Shown here: positions 8,795-16,605 of the stretch, piece after piece
Layout of the letters: each line of letters begins with the position of its first letter
How positions within the stretch are numbered: the stretch's first letter is position 1
Assembly (NCBI RefSeq): GCF_000259195.1
Contig: NZ_JH650764.1
Coordinates: 34,252 to 71,072 of the forward strand
Source: Pseudomonas donghuensis
Lineage (GTDB): Bacteria; Pseudomonadota; Gammaproteobacteria; Pseudomonadales; Pseudomonadaceae
DNA: 36,821 nt
Direction of reading: 5' to 3'
Notes under the pieces: generated by a model
Databases searched by the model: none
Seen by the model: only the letters and a program-made list of their open reading frames with translations
Told to the model about the DNA's origin: nothing
Made by a program: the position numbers and the translations under genes

Positions 8795-10210
8795 ATGGAC
8801 TACGTTGTGAGCTTCCTTTCGATCGAGTTCGGCCTCTGCTTCACACTGTTTTTCATCGTCTACTGGAGCCTGTGCTGGAGCGTTCGCCTGCAGAACGTCC
8901 TGCTGCTGGCGGCCAGTTATGGGCTGGTGGCCAGTTTCAGCTTCAACTCCTTGTATATCCTGCTCGGCTACAGTGCCCTGGTGTACCTGCTCGGCCTGGT
9001 CGGTGAGCGTTACCCCGGCCGGCGCTTCAGCTATTTGCTGGTGTTGCTGCTGGTGCTGGGTTGCTTCTACCTGTTCAAGTACCAGGAATTCTTTGTCGGC
9101 GGCGTGCAGGGCGCCCTGGCCAGTGCCGGGCTGGAGGTGTCGCTGCCGGTGCTGGAAGTGCTGGTGCCGATCGGTCTGTCGTTCTATGCCTTTCACTCGG
9201 TCAGCTACCTGGTGTCGATCAACCGCCGCGAGATGCCCTCGGCCTCAGCGTTTGACCTGGCCCTGTACCTGGCGTTCTTCCCCAGCCTGATTGCCGGCCC
9301 GGTCAATCGCGCCAGCCACATGCTGGCGCAGATTCGCTCGAGCCGCATCCGTGAAGTGCTGGAGCCGCAACGGGCGCTGGGCCTGATCGCCCTGGCGGTG
9401 GTAAAGCTGTTCTTTTGCAGTGCCTGGCTGGCCAGTGAATGGGTCGACCCGGTGTTCGAGACCCCGGGCAGCTATTCGCCCGAGCAGATCCTGCTGAGCG
9501 TGTATGGCTACAGTTTCCTGATCTATTTCAACTTCAGCGGCTACACCAACCTGGTTACCGGCATCGCCTTGCTGCTGGGCTTTCGCCTGCCTGACAACTT
9601 CAATGCACCCTATGCCGCGCACAACCTCAAGGAGTTCTGGGGGCGCTGGCATATCAGCCTGTCGCTGTTCATTCGCGACTATGTCTACATCCCCCTGGGT
9701 GGTAACCGCCAGGGCGTGTGGCGCGGCAACCTGAACATGCTGCTGGCGATGCTGATTTCCGGCCTGTGGCACGGGGCGAGCATCAATTTCATTATCTGGG
9801 GCGCGCTGCACGGTATCGGCCTGGCGCTGTACAAGGCCTCGACCTACATCTTGCCGCAGCCGATGCGCTGGCCGGGCGCGGGGTTGGCGGCGCGCTTGCT
9901 GACCTTCCACTATGTGGCCTTCGCCTGGATCTTCTTTCGCAGCGCGAGCCTCGATGAAGCCATGGAGATGCTCGCCGGTATCGGCGGGCTGAGCCTTCAG
10001 GGGCTGTTCTCCAGCACCGGCCTGCTGTTGCTGGTGAGCGTGCTGTATGTCGCCGTCTACCCGCAGTTGCTGGCGCTGCTGCGCCAGTTTTTCGCAACCA
10101 CCACGCGCTTGCCCTGGCAGCTGTATCCGATACCGCTGGGGTTGTTCATTTCCTTGGTCATTTTTGCTTCGCAATCGGGCGTGCCGGGGTTCATCTATGC
10201 AAGCTTCTAA
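8795..10210 (+). CDS. MBOAT family O-acyltransferase (AlgI/PatA-like)
   Basis: 471 residues from the ATG at 8795, with about ten to twelve membrane segments. The frame opens 78 bases earlier, but those residues are not membrane-like. MBOAT hallmarks are FWGRWHISLSLFIRDYVYIPLGG (residues 281-303, quoted as the AlgI/DltB signature region FWGRWH then RDYVYIPLGG) and ISGLWHGASINFIIWGALHG (321-340) with the conserved His326 and His339. Proteins of this type pass an acetyl group across the inner membrane to a periplasmic partner. The gene overlaps the next by 14 bases. Candidate roles are peptidoglycan O-acetylation (PatA), or acetylation of alginate, cellulose or another glycan. The partners favour PatA. 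Confidence 0.9.
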   Translation: MDYVVSFLSIEFGLCFTLFFIVYWSLCWSVRLQNVLLLAASYGLVASFSFNSLYILLGYSALVYLLGLVGERYPGRRFSYLLVLLLVLGCFYLFKYQEFFVGGVQGALASAGLEVSLPVLEVLVPIGLSFYAFHSVSYLVSINRREMPSASAFDLALYLAFFPSLIAGPVNRASHMLAQIRSSRIREVLEPQRALGLIALAVVKLFFCSAWLASEWVDPVFETPGSYSPEQILLSVYGYSFLIYFNFSGYTNLVTGIALLLGFRLPDNFNAPYAAHNLKEFWGRWHISLSLFIRDYVYIPLGGNRQGVWRGNLNMLLAMLISGLWHGASINFIIWGALHGIGLALYKASTYILPQPMRWPGAGLAARLLTFHYVAFAWIFFRSASLDEAMEMLAGIGGLSLQGLFSSTGLLLLVSVLYVAVYPQLLALLRQFFATTTRLPWQLYPIPLGLFISLVIFASQSGVPGFIYASF

Positions 10211-11318
10211 TGCCGGTCGTTTGCTGGCCGCGCAAACTGGCGCGGCCAAGGCCCTGTACGCCATTGTCATCACCACCCTGTTGCTGTTCTGGCTGAACCA
10301 GGATTCGATCAGCCTGTATTGCCAGCAGAAGTACCACCAGAGCTGCGAATTGCCGGTGCTCGGGCAGAGCCCGGCCTGGCGCCTGGGTGGCAACCTGACC
10401 CATGCCCTGGGCGATGCCCGCGACAGCTTCATCGACAGCCTGGAGAAACGTAGCGAGCCGGTGCTGGTGGCCAAGGTTGAGGCCAGCGACACAATCGAAC
10501 TGCCCGCGCCGGTTCAGGTGGTTGCGGTGCACCTGGACAAGCCGCCGGTTGCAGTCCCCGCCCCCGTCAGCAAGCCGGCTGCAGTCAAGGTCGCGGCACC
10601 TGCTGTTGCACCTGCACCTGCAGCGCAGGTCGCCCAGGCGCCCTTGCAAGCGGGTACCGTGGTGTCCCTGGCGGCCGGCGATGAAGTATTCCTGGTTGGC
10701 GATTCGCTGATGCAGGGCGTTGCTCCGCACCTGGCCAACAGCCTGCGCAAGCGCTACCAGATCAAGAGCGTCAATCTCAGCCGGCAAAGCACTGGCCTGG
10801 CCTATCCTGGGTTCTTCAACTGGCCGCAGACCGTGGCCAAGACCCTGGAAAGCGAGCCGAACATTCGCCTGATGGTAATCTTCCTCGGCCCCAACGACCC
10901 CTGGGACATGCCCCAGGGCAAGGGCAAGCCGTTTTTGCGTTTCAAATCGCCGGAGTGGGAAGTCACCTACCGCCAGCGTATCGATTCGATCCTCGACCAG
11001 GCCCGCGCGCACAATGTGCAGGTGATCTGGGTCGGCCCGCCGAACATGCAAAAGCCCAAGCTGTCTACTGCCATGGCTTACCTGAGCGGGCTCTATGAGC
11101 AGCAGACCGGCCTGTATCAACAGCATTACGTCTCGGCCAACCCGGTGCTCGGTTACAACGACGACAGCTTCTCCTATACCTTGCAGAACAGCCAGGGCAA
11201 GCGGATCAAGACCCGGGTCGATGACGGCATTCATTTCACCACCACCGGACAGAAGCTGATCTCGGAACGAATTCTCTCGATGATCGCCTTTCCCGGCCTC
11301 ACTGTAACGGGACACTGA
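10197..11318 (+). CDS. Membrane-anchored SGNH/GDSL protein, PatB-like acetyltransferase candidate
   Basis: 373 residues from the ATG at 10197, which overlaps the MBOAT 3' end by 14 bases. One N-terminal membrane segment (18-33) is followed by a Pro/Ala/Val-rich linker (about 105-155) and an SGNH domain. The catalytic set is complete: GDS with Ser170, GPND with Asn233, and Asp343-x-x-His346 in VDDGIHFTT. The layout resembles DUF459-type proteins and PatB, in which a periplasmic SGNH domain receives acetyl from an MBOAT partner and moves it to glycan. An esterase role is also possible, because sequence alone does not separate the two reactions. Confidence 0.8.
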   Translation: MQASNAGRLLAAQTGAAKALYAIVITTLLLFWLNQDSISLYCQQKYHQSCELPVLGQSPAWRLGGNLTHALGDARDSFIDSLEKRSEPVLVAKVEASDTIELPAPVQVVAVHLDKPPVAVPAPVSKPAAVKVAAPAVAPAPAAQVAQAPLQAGTVVSLAAGDEVFLVGDSLMQGVAPHLANSLRKRYQIKSVNLSRQSTGLAYPGFFNWPQTVAKTLESEPNIRLMVIFLGPNDPWDMPQGKGKPFLRFKSPEWEVTYRQRIDSILDQARAHNVQVIWVGPPNMQKPKLSTAMAYLSGLYEQQTGLYQQHYVSANPVLGYNDDSFSYTLQNSQGKRIKTRVDDGIHFTTTGQKLISERILSMIAFPGLTVTGH

Positions 11319-12523
11319 TGCGTCGACTGCACAACATTCTGGGGCTGGCCCTGCTGATCTGTGCGCTGCCGGGCTGTAGCCCGGTGGCGGCGGTCAATAC
11401 CACGGCCAGGCCCGCCACCTCGGCGGCCAAGGCCCCGACCCACCGCGTCGATGGCAACCTGGCGGTGCTGGCGGGCAAGTTCAAGAACGCCAATCGCGCG
11501 CCAATCAATATCATCCAGTTTGGCGACTCGCACACCGCCGCAGACCTGTTCAGCGGCGAGATGCGTCGCTTGTTGCAAGCGCGTTATGGCGACGGTGGTA
11601 TCGGCCTGATCGCCGCCTCGCCCGTGTCGGGCACCCGCTATGAGCAGGTCATTCTGAAAACTGCCAAGCGTCAGTGGGAGCTGGTGTCGGCACGTAATCA
11701 GCAGAGTACCCAGTTCCCGCTCGGGGGGTACTTGTCGGTGCCGATGGCGGCCAACCCCAGCGTGCGTATCGAGGCTCGTGAGCCCACTGCGCAGCGCTAT
11801 CGAGTCCAGGCCCTGTACCAGGCACGGGAGAGCAGCACCCTGGTGCTGCGCGACGGCCGCGGGCGCAACCAGCGCATGCTGGCGGCAACCGGCGGGCAAT
11901 GGCGTTTCGGCCCGCAGGTCGGCAACCTTGGCCTGCCGCTGGACCTGACCCTCAACAGCCGGCCCGGCACGCTGCTGGGTGGCTGGTATATCCAGGGCCA
12001 GAAAAATGCCGGGGTGATCTATTCGGCGCTGGGCATCAATGGCGCGCGCCTTGAGGTGCAAGACAAGTGGCAGGCTGGCTGGCAGGACAACCTCAAGACC
12101 CTGCGCCCGGACCTGGTGATTCTTGCCTACGGCACCAACGAAGCCTTCGATGACACCCTTGACCTCGCCCTGTACCAGGCGCAACTGCGCAATACCCTCA
12201 AGCGCCTGCGCCAGGACCTGCCGCGGGCAGTGGTGCTGCTGGTTGGTCCGCCGGACTCGATCAAGCAGCGCAAGGCACGCAGCTGCGCCGCGCGCCAACC
12301 GCAGCAACTGGCCCAGGTGATCCGTATCCAGCGTCAGGCGGCCAAGCAGGCCAATGCCCTGTTCTGGGACTGGCAAGCGTACATGGGGGGGCAGTGCTCA
12401 ATTGCCGGCTGGCAGGCTTCGGGCCTGGCCCGGGGGGATTTGGTGCACCTGACTGCGGACGGCTACAAGAAAAGCGCTGCAGGCCTGCATGACTTTTTGC
12501 GCACGCAGCTGGGCTTGAAGTAA
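11318..12523 (+). CDS. SGNH/GDSL lipoprotein, Ape1-like O-acetylpeptidoglycan esterase candidate
   Basis: 401 residues. A lipobox LPGC puts the lipidated cysteine at residue 20, and the following residues (SPV) suggest outer-membrane sorting. The SGNH residues are Ser71 in QFGDSHT, Gly239 in GINGA, Asn274 in YGTNE, and Asp374-x-x-His377 in GDLVHLT. About 160 residues lie between the serine block and the next block and read as beta-rich, the same place where Neisseria Ape1 carries its carbohydrate-binding insertion. Spacing of Ser, Asp and His is close to that recalled for Ape1. Its start overlaps the previous stop by one base, so all three genes of the operon are coupled. Confidence 0.75.
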   Translation: MRRLHNILGLALLICALPGCSPVAAVNTTARPATSAAKAPTHRVDGNLAVLAGKFKNANRAPINIIQFGDSHTAADLFSGEMRRLLQARYGDGGIGLIAASPVSGTRYEQVILKTAKRQWELVSARNQQSTQFPLGGYLSVPMAANPSVRIEAREPTAQRYRVQALYQARESSTLVLRDGRGRNQRMLAATGGQWRFGPQVGNLGLPLDLTLNSRPGTLLGGWYIQGQKNAGVIYSALGINGARLEVQDKWQAGWQDNLKTLRPDLVILAYGTNEAFDDTLDLALYQAQLRNTLKRLRQDLPRAVVLLVGPPDSIKQRKARSCAARQPQQLAQVIRIQRQAAKQANALFWDWQAYMGGQCSIAGWQASGLARGDLVHLTADGYKKSAAGLHDFLRTQLGLK

Positions 12524-12528
12524 GGCAG

Positions 12529-12700
12529 AAAAAAATAGAGGCGGGGACAACCTCGGGTTGGCTTGCGGGGCCCCATGAAGTCGTCTTCCCGCCTCTTCAA
12601 TAGAGGCAGATCCGGGTGCATGTCACTGCACCCGCTCAGCACGATACGGCTGCCTTGAATCAGCCGCGATTCACACCTCTGCATTCACCTTAGTAGCTGT
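12529..12700 (-). ncRNA. Candidate structured RNA ending in an intrinsic terminator, downstream of ribB
   Basis: Read on the minus strand, the gap holds in order GAATC/GATTC (12657-12672), GGGTGCA/TGCACCC with a six-base loop (12614-12633), GCCTCT/AGAGGC (12591-12607), then GAGGCGGG/CCCGCCTC (12538-12545 with 12588-12595) closing an inner CAACC/GGTTG hairpin (12548-12560). The last helix is followed by a U-rich tract (A-run at 12529-12535 on the plus strand). Two of the helices share bases and exclude each other. It could be the ribB 3' UTR, an independent small RNA, or a terminator region for ribB. No family is recognised and no clear promoter was found. Confidence 0.5.
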
Positions 12701-12735
12701 CTGCAAGGCTGTAAATTTTCTCGAACACAAATTTT

Positions 12736-13386
12736 TCAGGCGCTTTCCAGTGCCGGGGTCAGCGCTGCCTGGCGGTAGCGCGCCAGCTCGTCAATGGTCA
12801 GAACCGGCAGCGAGTATTGCTTGGCGTACACCGCCACCTGCTCGCCACGGGCCATGCTGCCGTCGGGGTTCATCAGTTCACAGAGCACCGCTGCCGGGCG
12901 CAAGCCCGCCAGGCGTGCGAGGTCTACCGAGCCTTCGGTGTGGCCGCGGCGGGTGAGTACGCCGCCATCGCGCGAGCGCAGGGGGAACACATGGCCAGGG
13001 CTGACAATGCGCATGTCTGCGCTGGTCGAGTCCAGTGCGGCCTGGATGGTGGTGATGCGGTCCTGGGCCGAGACGCCGGTGGACACACCTTCAGCCGCTT
13101 CGATGGTCACGGTGAAACCGGTGCCATGGCGCGCGCGGTTGTTCGGCACCATCGGTGCCAGCGACAGCTCGTCAACGGTGGTTTCATCCAGGCACAGGCA
13201 GACGATACCGCTGCAATCGCGGATCATCATGGCCATGGTTTCCAGGCTGATGTTTTCGGCGGCGGCAATGATATCTGCCTCGTCCTCGCGGTCGTCGTCA
13301 TCCAGCAACAGCACGGGTTTACCGGCCTGGTAGGCGGCGACAGCAGCAGCGACGTTAGGGAATTGCTTGCGGTGCAAAGGGGACAT
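12736..13386 (-). CDS. ribB: 3,4-dihydroxy-2-butanone 4-phosphate synthase
   Basis: 216 residues from the ATG at 13386, the length of stand-alone RibB. It makes dihydroxybutanone phosphate from ribulose 5-phosphate for riboflavin synthesis. The signature LLDDDDREDEADIIAAAE, the RARHGTGFTVTIEA segment and the RRGHTEGSVDLARLAGL motif with its essential His/Thr/Glu are intact. There is no C-terminal RibA domain. GAGGAGCG in the leader (AACGAGGAGCG on the minus strand) is a good ribosome site just before the ATG. It is controlled by the FMN riboswitch upstream. Confidence 0.96.
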   Translation of the reverse strand: MSPLHRKQFPNVAAAVAAYQAGKPVLLLDDDDREDEADIIAAAENISLETMAMMIRDCSGIVCLCLDETTVDELSLAPMVPNNRARHGTGFTVTIEAAEGVSTGVSAQDRITTIQAALDSTSADMRIVSPGHVFPLRSRDGGVLTRRGHTEGSVDLARLAGLRPAAVLCELMNPDGSMARGEQVAVYAKQYSLPVLTIDELARYRQAALTPALESA

Positions 13387-13424
13387 GAAACGCTCCTCGT
13401 AAGTGATCGATGAACGTTTCAGGG

Positions 13425-13457
13425 CGAACAAAATGCGTGCGCCAGGGCGCATGTTGG
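13425..13457 (-). terminator. Probable expression-platform terminator of the FMN riboswitch
   Basis: On the minus strand, ATGCGCC-CTG-GGCGCACGCATTTTG-like bases form a short GC-rich hairpin (TGCGCCCTGGCGCA) followed by CGCATTTTGTTC. It lies between the aptamer and the ribB ATG. A second pairing partner, GGGCCA, lies just upstream. This fits FMN-dependent premature termination, although the T-run is short. Confidence 0.4.
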
Positions 13458-13468
13458 CCCTGACCTGA

Positions 13469-13605
13469 CGCCTTCTTTCATCCGGACTATGACCGTCGGC
13501 TCTGGAGTCTCACCAGATCTGCTGACCCTCGGCCAAAGGCCGAGGCGCTCGCGGGCTCATCTTTCGATTTACCGCCGGTGGGGACTTGCACCCCGCCCTG
13601 AAGAC
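13469..13605 (-). promoter_or_regulatory. FMN riboswitch (RFN element) controlling ribB
   Basis: The minus strand carries the conserved RFN blocks in order: CTTCAGGGCGGGGTGCAAG, TCCCCACCGGCGGTAAAT, AGCCCGCGAGCGCC, the variable hairpin CTCGGCCTTTGGCCGAGGGTC, AGCAGATCTGGTGAGA, CCAGAGCCGACGGTCA and TAGTCCGGATGAAAGA. This aptamer binds flavin mononucleotide and reduces ribB expression when FMN is plentiful. A possible promoter lies upstream: TTGCAA (13637-13642) and TATGCT (13612-13617) with a rather long 19-base spacer. Confidence 0.97.
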
Positions 13606-13676
13606 CGGCCAAGCATACATCAGAGTGCCATCAGGTTTGCAAGTCCCAGCCTTACGACCTAGGTCTAATTCGGACC

Positions 13677-14765
13677 TCACAGGCCCAGGGCGTAATCCAG
13701 GTAGCCTGGGTAGACCTTGCGCCAGTCATCCTGGAAGGTGTGGCCTTCAGGGTGTTCATGGCTCTGCACCTTGTTGTTGCTGGCGAAGGCTTTCTCGGTG
13801 GTAGCGGTCAGTTGCAGGTTGCTTTCATGCTCCTGGGCACCGTGGACCACGACCAGGCGCTTGTCCTTGGCCTTCTGCACGGTGAACGGGATCTTGAAGC
13901 CGCCTGGCGACAACAGTACTGCGCCGCTGTAGTTCTGCGGGTACTGGGCGATCAGGTGCGCCGCGTGTTCGGCACCTTGGGAGAAGCCGATCAGGGCGAC
14001 TTTCGAGCGGTCGATGCGGGTGTCTTTTTCCAGTTTCTTCAGGGCTGCGGCTACCGCCTGTTCGGTCGGCTCAACCGAATGCTGCTGCCACATGAACTGG
14101 TGAGCATCACGCTTGAGGGTGCCATTCAATGCCACCAGCACCGCCTTGTCGCCGACCAGGTCAGCACGCATGTTGGTGCCATTGACGCCTTCGGTGCCGA
14201 AGCCTGCCAGCCATACCACCACCGGCCAGCCGCCGGCCGGCGCCTTGCCTTCAGGGATGCTGAACGCAGCGAGGCCGGCGTCCTTGGCCTGGGTCGGGTA
14301 GTTTTTCTCGGCGGTCTGCAGCAGCTTCTGGTAGGCCGGGTCATTTTTCATTGGCTCCAGCTCGTCGTCTTCCTTGAGGATCACGGCTTGCCAGAAACCG
14401 CGCTCGCGGGCTTCGTCGAGGTACTGCGCGGCCAGTTCCGGGCTGTCCATGGACGACAGCGCGGCAGCGGCCTGGTAGGCGGCGAAGGCATTCTTCGGGT
14501 CCAGGCGGGCGGCAGTCAGGTAGAAGGCCAGGGCGCCGGCATAGTTGTCGTGCTCGCTCTTTTCCTTGTCGCCGGCGTCCATGAACTCGGCCGGGGTGGC
14601 GTCGTTGAGGTACAGGTTGGCCATGGCGGCCATGCCTTGCCAGCGGCCCTTGTGCAGGGCCTGGTCGGTGGCTTCGTCGGCGTAGGCGGTGGTGGCAGCG
14701 AGGCTGAGGCCGGCCAGCAGGCCGAAGGAGCAGAGGTGCAGGCGGGTAGCTGTCAGCAATGACAT
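13677..14765 (-). CDS. Secreted alpha/beta hydrolase with helical N-terminal region
   Basis: 362 residues from the ATG at 14765, giving a signal peptide cut after AYA near residue 30. The frame continues upstream inside rtcR but out of frame with it, so that part is a shadow. Residues 30-150 are helical and TPR/Sel1-like, with alanine-rich repeats (GALAFYLTAARLDPKNAFAAY). The C-terminal half is an alpha/beta hydrolase: nucleophile elbow GFSQG, VVVHGAQEH near the acid position, and HPEGHTF carrying the likely histidine. It resembles dienelactone hydrolase or feruloyl-esterase-like proteins. The substrate is unknown. It stands alone between ribB and rtcR. Confidence 0.75.
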   Translation of the reverse strand: MSLLTATRLHLCSFGLLAGLSLAATTAYADEATDQALHKGRWQGMAAMANLYLNDATPAEFMDAGDKEKSEHDNYAGALAFYLTAARLDPKNAFAAYQAAAALSSMDSPELAAQYLDEARERGFWQAVILKEDDELEPMKNDPAYQKLLQTAEKNYPTQAKDAGLAAFSIPEGKAPAGGWPVVVWLAGFGTEGVNGTNMRADLVGDKAVLVALNGTLKRDAHQFMWQQHSVEPTEQAVAAALKKLEKDTRIDRSKVALIGFSQGAEHAAHLIAQYPQNYSGAVLLSPGGFKIPFTVQKAKDKRLVVVHGAQEHESNLQLTATTEKAFASNNKVQSHEHPEGHTFQDDWRKVYPGYLDYALGL

Positions 14766-14835
14766 GGCCGAGAGTCCTTTTCCGGTAGTGCTCGGCCAGG
14801 TGCGGCCGAAGAGGGCGCGAATTCTAGCACCCTGG

Positions 14836-16428
14836 TCAGTCCTTGAGTTGATTCCAGTCCAGGCCAAAGCGCGCCAGGTACTTGCGCAAGCGGTCGGCAT
14901 CGTTGGGTTTGTCTTTCTCCAGGCGCGACACATCGAACAGCTGGCGCCCGGCCTCGGACAGGGTGCGGGCGTTGCGGCATACATTAAGCACGGCGTGCAG
15001 TTGCAGGCGGTCGAACTGGTCCAGCGCCTTGTCGCCGAGCAATGCATCGAGCGGATTCGCTCCCTGCTCCAGGCCCCAGGCGCGTTGCAGGCGCCCGATC
15101 TCCTCCAGCACCAGCGCTTCGTCGATGCGCCCGCTGTCGGCCAGGGTCGCCATGCGCGTGATCGAGGCCGACAGCTCGCGGAAGTTGCCGGCCCAGCGGG
15201 CTTGTGGCGAGTTGGCAAAGGCCAGGTAGCGGCGCTTGGCTTCAAGGTTGAAGCGCACCTGGCGGTTCTGCTCGCGGGCATGGCGCTGCAGTTCGAAATC
15301 GATGTTTGGCTCGATGTCTTCGCGGCGCCCGGCCAGGCCCGGCAGCTCGAAGGTCCAGAGGTTGATGCGGGCGTACAGGTCTTCACGAAACAGCCCTTCG
15401 GCCACCCGGCTGCGCAGGTCGCGGTGGGTACCGGCGATCAGTTGGAAGTCGCTTTCCACTTCGCGGTCCGAACCCAGCGGGAAGAAGCGCTTTTCTTCGA
15501 TGGCCTTGAGCAGCATGGCCTGCTCGTCGGCGCCCAGCTCGCCGATTTCATCGAGGAACAACATGCCGCCATCGGCGGCGCGCAGCAAACCGTCGCGGGC
15601 ATTCTGGGCGCCGGTGAAGGCGCCTTTACTGTGGCCGAACAGCGCCGACATGGCGCCGTCGCCGCGCAAGGTGGCGCAGTTCACTTCAACAAAGCGGCCC
15701 TCCAGTTGGTGGCGGCCGCGCTTGAGTTCATAGATGCGCCGGGCCAGGAAGGATTTACCGGCGCCGGTAGGGCCGACCAGCAGCATCGGTGCCCGCGAGC
15801 GCAGGGCCACTCGTTCGATCTGCTCGATGGAGCGGTTGAAGGCGGCGTTGCGGGTGGCGATACCGGCCTTGAGAAAGTTCAGGCTGTCGGCCTGCTCGCG
15901 TTGGAAGCGTGAGGCGATGTGATCGTAGCGCGACAGGTCGAGGTCAATCAGTGTGCTGGTGCCGGCCGGGTCGGCGGTGTCCTCCTTGCCGCGGGCTGGC
16001 GAGGTCTGGATCAGCCGCGCCGGCAGGTAGCGTGCTTCGGTAAGCAGGAACCAGCAGATCTGCGCCACGTGGGTGCCGGTGGTGATGTGGACCAGGTAGT
16101 CCTCATGCTCGGTATCGAAAGGGTAGGCGCTGGCAAAGTCGTGCAGCGCGCTATAGACCTCCTCGAAGTCCCAGGGATTACGCAGGACCATGGGCTGCAG
16201 GCGCACCTCGGTGTGTGGCGAGATGCTCTGGATGTCGTCACGTATGCGCTCGGCCAGGCCCAGATCGCGGGCGCTGGTGCCGTGGATCAGTTCCAGGCGA
16301 TCGATAGGCGTGTGCGCTTGCTGGCACAGGCTGATGGTCGGTCGCCAGCGCTGCCAGCGCGCCGCGCCCTTGCCGTTGCGATCAAGGGTGGTGCCGAGAA
16401 AGCCGATGGCGACGCTGCGTTTGCCCAT
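14836..16428 (-). CDS. rtcR: RNA-repair regulator RtcR: CARF domain plus sigma-54 activator
   Basis: 530 residues, like E. coli RtcR. Residues 1-180 form the CARF-type ligand domain (VAIGFLGTTLDRNG at the start and VHITTGTHVAQICWFLLTEA near 113-133). The AAA+ domain has Walker A GPTGAGKS (219-226), the sigma-54 contact loop GAFTGA (269-274) and FLDE (291-294). The C-terminus is helix-turn-helix-like. RtcR activates the rtc genes when RNA damage produces its ligand. It is divergent from the slipin-rtcB operon, whose sigma-54 promoter lies in the shared 597-base gap. Confidence 0.95.
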   Translation of the reverse strand: MGKRSVAIGFLGTTLDRNGKGAARWQRWRPTISLCQQAHTPIDRLELIHGTSARDLGLAERIRDDIQSISPHTEVRLQPMVLRNPWDFEEVYSALHDFASAYPFDTEHEDYLVHITTGTHVAQICWFLLTEARYLPARLIQTSPARGKEDTADPAGTSTLIDLDLSRYDHIASRFQREQADSLNFLKAGIATRNAAFNRSIEQIERVALRSRAPMLLVGPTGAGKSFLARRIYELKRGRHQLEGRFVEVNCATLRGDGAMSALFGHSKGAFTGAQNARDGLLRAADGGMLFLDEIGELGADEQAMLLKAIEEKRFFPLGSDREVESDFQLIAGTHRDLRSRVAEGLFREDLYARINLWTFELPGLAGRREDIEPNIDFELQRHAREQNRQVRFNLEAKRRYLAFANSPQARWAGNFRELSASITRMATLADSGRIDEALVLEEIGRLQRAWGLEQGANPLDALLGDKALDQFDRLQLHAVLNVCRNARTLSEAGRQLFDVSRLEKDKPNDADRLRKYLARFGLDWNQLKD

Positions 16429-16500
16429 GTCTGTTTAGCTCAAAAGATAAATACGTATCTCATCATATATAAATAAATTGATTCATGCGGGGGCGGAGGA

Positions 16501-16570
16501 GCCTAAAATTTACGGCCTAAAAAATAAATTCCTTATAAATCAATAAGATAAAAATATTTTTGATTCTGAT
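16501..16570 (+). promoter_or_regulatory. AT-rich control region: direct repeat and possible IHF site
   Basis: The stretch between rtcR and the sigma-54 promoter is strikingly AT-rich in a GC-rich genome. GCCTAAAA occurs twice (16501-16508 and 16515-16522), 14 bases apart, and could be part of an upstream activator site. AATCAATAAGATA (16538-16550) matches the IHF consensus with one mismatch. IHF bending between activator site and promoter is common at sigma-54 promoters. The assignment is by pattern only. Confidence 0.4.
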
Positions 16571-16579
16571 TTTGAAACC

Positions 16580-16595
16580 TGGCACGCCCCTCGCA
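16580..16595 (+). promoter_or_regulatory. Sigma-54 promoter of the rtc operon
   Basis: TGGCACGCCCCTCGCA has the invariant GG (16581-16582) and GC (16593-16594) exactly ten bases apart, and the full TGGCACG -24 element. Transcription should begin near 16606. The neighbouring RtcR has the GAFTGA loop needed to drive it. The first gene start is about 420 bases downstream, leaving a long leader. Confidence 0.85.
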
Positions 16596-16605
16596 ATATC
16601 TCCCT

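Noticed and set aside
8600..11315. Long minus-strand open frames opposite the MBOAT and SGNH genes (for example 9245-10492 and 10191-11315)
   Set aside because: They are antisense shadows of GC-rich genes, with runs rich in Gln, His, Arg and Ala and no family motifs; the plus-strand proteins have complete catalytic residues.
12463..12684. A 73-codon minus-strand frame across the ribB downstream gap
   Set aside because: Its sequence is explained by RNA helices and the terminator, it has no good ribosome site, and it runs into the 3' end of the Ape1-like gene in antisense.
14770..15386. N-terminal extension of the alpha/beta hydrolase frame into rtcR
   Set aside because: The extension has no family features, and the ATG at 14765 starts directly with a good signal peptide.
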